Of a stretch of DNA of 46,152 nucleotides, positions 43,807 through 46,152 are shown piece after piece; position 1 is the first letter of the stretch; each line of letters opens with the position of its first letter. Where the stretch lies: the NCBI GenBank assembly GCA_016784945.1, contig JADHTP010000002.1, forward strand, positions 1-46,152, read 5' to 3'. The notes under the pieces were generated by a model. That model ran no database searches. It saw only the letters and a program-made list of their open reading frames with translations, and was not told the DNA's origin. The position numbers were made by a program, and so were the translations under genes. The stretch comes from Deltaproteobacteria bacterium (GTDB lineage: Bacteria; Myxococcota_A; UBA9042; DTJE01).

Positions 43807-44634
43807 TCATCGACCCGCCGATACCAGGATGTCGTCCGCCAGTTTCAGCGCCGCCCGGACTGCGGCCGGACCGGGTCGCAGGAGGGCGTGGTCGGCAAAG
43901 CTCAGGACCCGTCCCTCGCGGGCCGCCCGAATCCCGCCAGCCGCCATGGAGCCCTCCAGATCGCCCGCCTCCACGGCGCCGTCCAGGAGGACGTCGGGGT
44001 CGGCTCGCAGCATCTGTTCCAGGGACCACGTGGGGTAGGGGATTCTTTGAGCCGTGACTACGTTTTCCACACCCATCCTTTCCAGCAGGTCCCCGATGAA
44101 CGAGGCTCGCGACGCCACCACCAGGGGATTTCGGCCGGCCACGAAAAGGACCTTGACCGGTGGGTTCGTCCGGGCGCGGTCCCGCAGGTCGTCGAAGTCC
44201 TTTTCCAGTGTGCGCACCAGTCGATCGGCCCGCTCGCCACGGTTCAGCGCCCGCCCCAGGGCCCGGATCCCGGGCACCACCGATTCGGCCGTGTCGAAGT
44301 CCAGTACCAGGGTGTCCGCGCCGGCCTTTGACAGCAGGTCCGCCAGGTGTCCCCGAAGCACCTTCGGGGAACCGATCACCAGGTCGGGACGCGTGGCCAG
44401 GACGGCCTCGGAGGACACGTCCAGGATCCCCCCGACCCGGGGGATGCGCCGGGCCGCTGCGGGCCGATCGCAGTACCGGGTGGCGCCCACCAGGTGGTCG
44501 CCCAGGCCCAGGTCGAAGATGATCTCCGTGGCGTTCGGGATCAGTGACACCACGCGAGGGCCCCCCACGTCCGTCCGTTCGGCGGGGCGCGCGCAGGCCG
44601 TGGCCAGAAACAGGCACAGCAGAATCGACTTCAC
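43807..44634 (-). CDS. btuF: BtuF-like corrinoid/iron-chelate substrate-binding lipoprotein
   Basis: The 275-residue protein starts at a GTG that overlaps the upstream stop (GTGA). It has a short signal with lipobox (LFLATAC). The mature domain follows the class III binding-protein plan: RVVSLIPNATEIIFDLGLGD and LVGATRYCDRP at the start, RPDLVIGSP in lobe 1, a long connecting helix, and DPDVLLDG and VLSFADHALLRPGP in lobe 2. The LGLGDxLVGxTxYCD stretch is closest to BtuF-type cobalamin binders. It delivers substrate to the BtuC-like permease encoded next. Confidence 0.87.
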   Translation of the reverse strand: MKSILLCLFLATACARPAERTDVGGPRVVSLIPNATEIIFDLGLGDHLVGATRYCDRPAAARRIPRVGGILDVSSEAVLATRPDLVIGSPKVLRGHLADLLSKAGADTLVLDFDTAESVVPGIRALGRALNRGERADRLVRTLEKDFDDLRDRARTNPPVKVLFVAGRNPLVVASRASFIGDLLERMGVENVVTAQRIPYPTWSLEQMLRADPDVLLDGAVEAGDLEGSMAAGGIRAAREGRVLSFADHALLRPGPAAVRAALKLADDILVSAGR

Positions 44635-45821
44635 TGGGCGACCCGGAGGATGGAACCGCTGTCCGGGTCCACCTCGTACAGGGCATTGGTGCTGAAACCG
44701 GTCACGTAAAGGACCGTGGAACCGTCCTTGTCGGCCACGGTCAGTTCGTAGGGATTGGTGCCGGGTTCGAAGATCGCCACCCTGCCCAGGCTTTCCCGGG
44801 ACGAGATGGTCATGGCGGTCACGTTGTTGTTCCCGGAATTCACCACGTAGAGCGTGTCCCCGTGGACCGCCAGACGATTGGGGTAGGTTTCGGTATTCAG
44901 CAGGAATTCAACGCCGGCCTGACCCATGGCCGTGGTCACGCCCTGGACGACGCTGGCCAGGCCCAGCAGGACGAACAGGTCGGGTACACCCGTGTCCCGG
45001 TAGACCATGTGGAGCACGCCGTCCATGTTGCCGGTCTTGCCGGCGTCGATGACCTGGAAGGGGTTCGTGGCCTTCAGGTCCGTGGAGGTGTCCACGGCGA
45101 AGACCTGATCGCGGTTGAAGCTGCCGGCGAAGATCACCTCGTCCGGACCCGTGGCTACGGCGATGGAGTCGGTGGAGGCGAGGTCACCCAGCACGATGGG
45201 GTCGATGGCCCCGCGCAGGACCTTGTTGGTTTCCAGGTCCACCTTGAACAGGGCGGCCGTGGTGCCGCTGCCTGCGTAGGCGAACTGTCCGTCGGCGCTG
45301 AACGCCAGGCTCGACGGGTAGCCCACCAGGGGATTGCCCGTGGACCGGGGGAGCTGGATCACGGTCTGGGGCGCGAAGGCCGTGGCGGCGGTGGGCACGT
45401 CGATCGCCTCAAGGGAACCGTCGGACGTGGGGGTGACCAGCTTCTTGGCGTCGTCGTAGTCCGTGGTCCCCGAGCAGAGCACATAGACCTTGTCGTCATG
45501 GGCGATGAGGGCCTGGGGGTTCCGCTGGGTGGTTGTGACCTTGTTGACCACCGCGAAGTCCGACTGGCGGACCACCGTCACGAAGCCCGTTCCATAGCTG
45601 CCGTCAGACCCGTCGAAGGCCGTGTTGGCCACGAACACGTAGCCGCCGCTTGCCACCACGCCCTCGGGCCCGTGGAAGTCCCAGGTCGACGGGTCCTCCA
45701 CCTCGGACACGGTGGTGTCCAGGGGATCGGTGACGTCAACGCTCTTGTCGTCCTCCAGCAGGCAGCCCTGCCAGGCCAGGAAGGAGGCCGCCAGGACCAG
45801 TGGAACTCGATGAAGCAGCAT
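44631..45821 (-). CDS. Surface beta-propeller lipoprotein (YncE/BtuG-like) in the corrinoid uptake operon
   Basis: The ATG at 45,821 has AGGGGG 5 nt upstream; a GTG 6 nt earlier is the alternative. The 396-residue product has a signal and lipobox-like FLAWQGC, then an acidic linker. Seven or so beta-propeller blades follow: EGVVASGGYVFVANT, PQALIAHDDKVYVLCSG, PSSLAFSADGQFAYAGSG, DSIAVATGPDEVIFAG, NRLAVHGDTLYVVNSGNNNV, PYELTVADKDGSTVLYVTG. This is the YncE-like fold. It lies between a TonB-dependent receptor gene and btuFCD and overlaps btuF by 4 nt. BtuG of Bacteroides is a propeller lipoprotein that captures vitamin B12 beside BtuB. An equivalent role here is inferred from fold and position. 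Confidence 0.8.
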   Translation of the reverse strand: MLLHRVPLVLAASFLAWQGCLLEDDKSVDVTDPLDTTVSEVEDPSTWDFHGPEGVVASGGYVFVANTAFDGSDGSYGTGFVTVVRQSDFAVVNKVTTTQRNPQALIAHDDKVYVLCSGTTDYDDAKKLVTPTSDGSLEAIDVPTAATAFAPQTVIQLPRSTGNPLVGYPSSLAFSADGQFAYAGSGTTAALFKVDLETNKVLRGAIDPIVLGDLASTDSIAVATGPDEVIFAGSFNRDQVFAVDTSTDLKATNPFQVIDAGKTGNMDGVLHMVYRDTGVPDLFVLLGLASVVQGVTTAMGQAGVEFLLNTETYPNRLAVHGDTLYVVNSGNNNVTAMTISSRESLGRVAIFEPGTNPYELTVADKDGSTVLYVTGFSTNALYEVDPDSGSILRVAQ

Positions 45822-45830
45822 GTTCACCCC

Positions 45831-45890
45831 CTTGCAGGGCCGGCCTGCCCAGACCGGCCCCAGGCGCGCGTGGGTACGCGCGCCCTACAA
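45831..45890. repeat. Double-hairpin dispersed repeat, copy 3
   Basis: The element runs from CTTGCAGGGC to GCCCTACAA and has two hairpins: GGCCGGCCTG/AGACCGGCC-type arms, then GGCGCGCGTGGG/TACGCGCGCC. It shares ends and two-hairpin layout with the copies at 6,893 and 17,168. The TAG stop of the TonB-dependent receptor gene lies inside its terminal TTGTAGGG. Confidence 0.7.
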
Positions 45891-46152
45891 AAAGAACCTC
45901 AAGGTTCCGTAAAAGGCCCGACCCGGAAGAGGATACTGCAGAGTATCTATTGCGTCACGCTTGTCCAGGAGGTTGTGGACGTCCAGGGACAGGGTGACGT
46001 ACGGGTGCGGGATCAACTCGATCCGAGCATCCAGGATGGCCCTGAATTCCTCCGAAAGGGACTCGTACCGGTCCAGGTAGAAGGCCGACTGCCCGCGGAC
46101 CCGGGCCCCGATCCGGATCCAGCCCTTCTCGAAGACCACTTCGCCGGCCCCG
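45885..46152 (-). CDS. TonB-dependent outer-membrane receptor, C-terminal fragment (continues beyond window)
   Basis: Only the last 88 or so residues are inside the window; the frame is open to the edge. The sequence has alternating strand patterns (GWIRIGARVRGQSAFYLDRY, LSLDVHNLLDKRDAIDTLQY) and the family's typical ending, YPLPGRAFYGTLRFFL. NLLDKR and a PxPGRxFYxxLRxxF end are standard for TonB-dependent receptors. With btuFCD downstream it is probably a corrinoid receptor. Stop and final Leu come from repeat copy 3, so the ancestral end was probably RFF. Confidence 0.85.
   Translation of the reverse strand, partial: GAGEVVFEKGWIRIGARVRGQSAFYLDRYESLSEEFRAILDARIELIPHPYVTLSLDVHNLLDKRDAIDTLQYPLPGRAFYGTLRFFL

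Noticed and set aside
45821..46152. Cobalamin riboswitch for the uptake operon
   Set aside because: No leader region of the operon is in the window; the receptor gene runs off the edge. It should be sought upstream.

Overview
The window is 46 kb of GC-rich chromosomal DNA from a Gram-negative, didermic bacterium. Several things point to a large-genome deltaproteobacterial or Myxococcota-like organism. It has Asp/Cys-rich MopE-type repeat proteins and a giant disulfide-rich surface lipoprotein with P-domain-like modules. A pseudokinase is fused to a sulfatase-modifying-factor domain. Outer-membrane beta-barrels are common, ATGA/GTGA gene overlaps are frequent, and dispersed palindromic repeats carry TTGTAGGG ends. 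No phage, plasmid, rRNA or CRISPR is visible. The taxonomic placement is inference.

Region 1 (1-5.6 kb, + strand): the 3' part of a gene for a 21-repeat MopE-like secreted protein, followed by a decayed alpha/beta-hydrolase gene. Region 2 (5.6-12.1 kb, - strand): a compact operon with a TetR regulator, a LolA-like protein, two FtsX/MacB-type permeases, a LolD-type ATPase and a beta-barrel protein. A clear promoter overlaps a dyad that is the likely TetR operator. It reads as a self-regulated export route from inner to outer membrane. Region 3 (12.1-17.2 kb): a gene-poor stretch with four hairpins, a frameshifted small gene, a beta-barrel gene overlapping a C45-like secreted lipoprotein gene, a CocE-like gene remnant and tRNA-Gly(CCC).

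Region 4 (17.2-21.1 kb, - strand): an NCS2-like permease, a four-helix-bundle (S23/Avd-like) gene bracketed by inverted arrays of 7-nt GTCNNNN repeats, ssb and lysC. Region 5 (21.1-24.7 kb, + strand): an overlapping operon of a TGS-domain GTPase, an isochorismatase/thioredoxin-reductase-like fusion and a short RlmN-like radical SAM protein. Region 6 (24.8-31.8 kb, + strand): the pseudokinase gene, then purB, purS, purQ and purL. A second inverted heptad array follows purL.

Region 7 (32-41.2 kb, - strand): one gene for a lipoprotein of about 3,064 residues. Region 8 (41.4-46.15 kb): a small lipoprotein gene convergent with a corrinoid-type uptake operon: TonB-dependent receptor (partial), beta-propeller lipoprotein, BtuF-like, BtuC-like and BtuD-like proteins. 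The propeller beside a receptor recalls BtuG of Bacteroides.

The most unusual items are the heptad-array/four-helix-bundle unit, the BtuG-like propeller, the fusion flavoprotein paired with an RlmN-like enzyme lacking the resolving cysteine, and double-hairpin repeats that supply coding sequence and a stop codon to neighbouring envelope genes.
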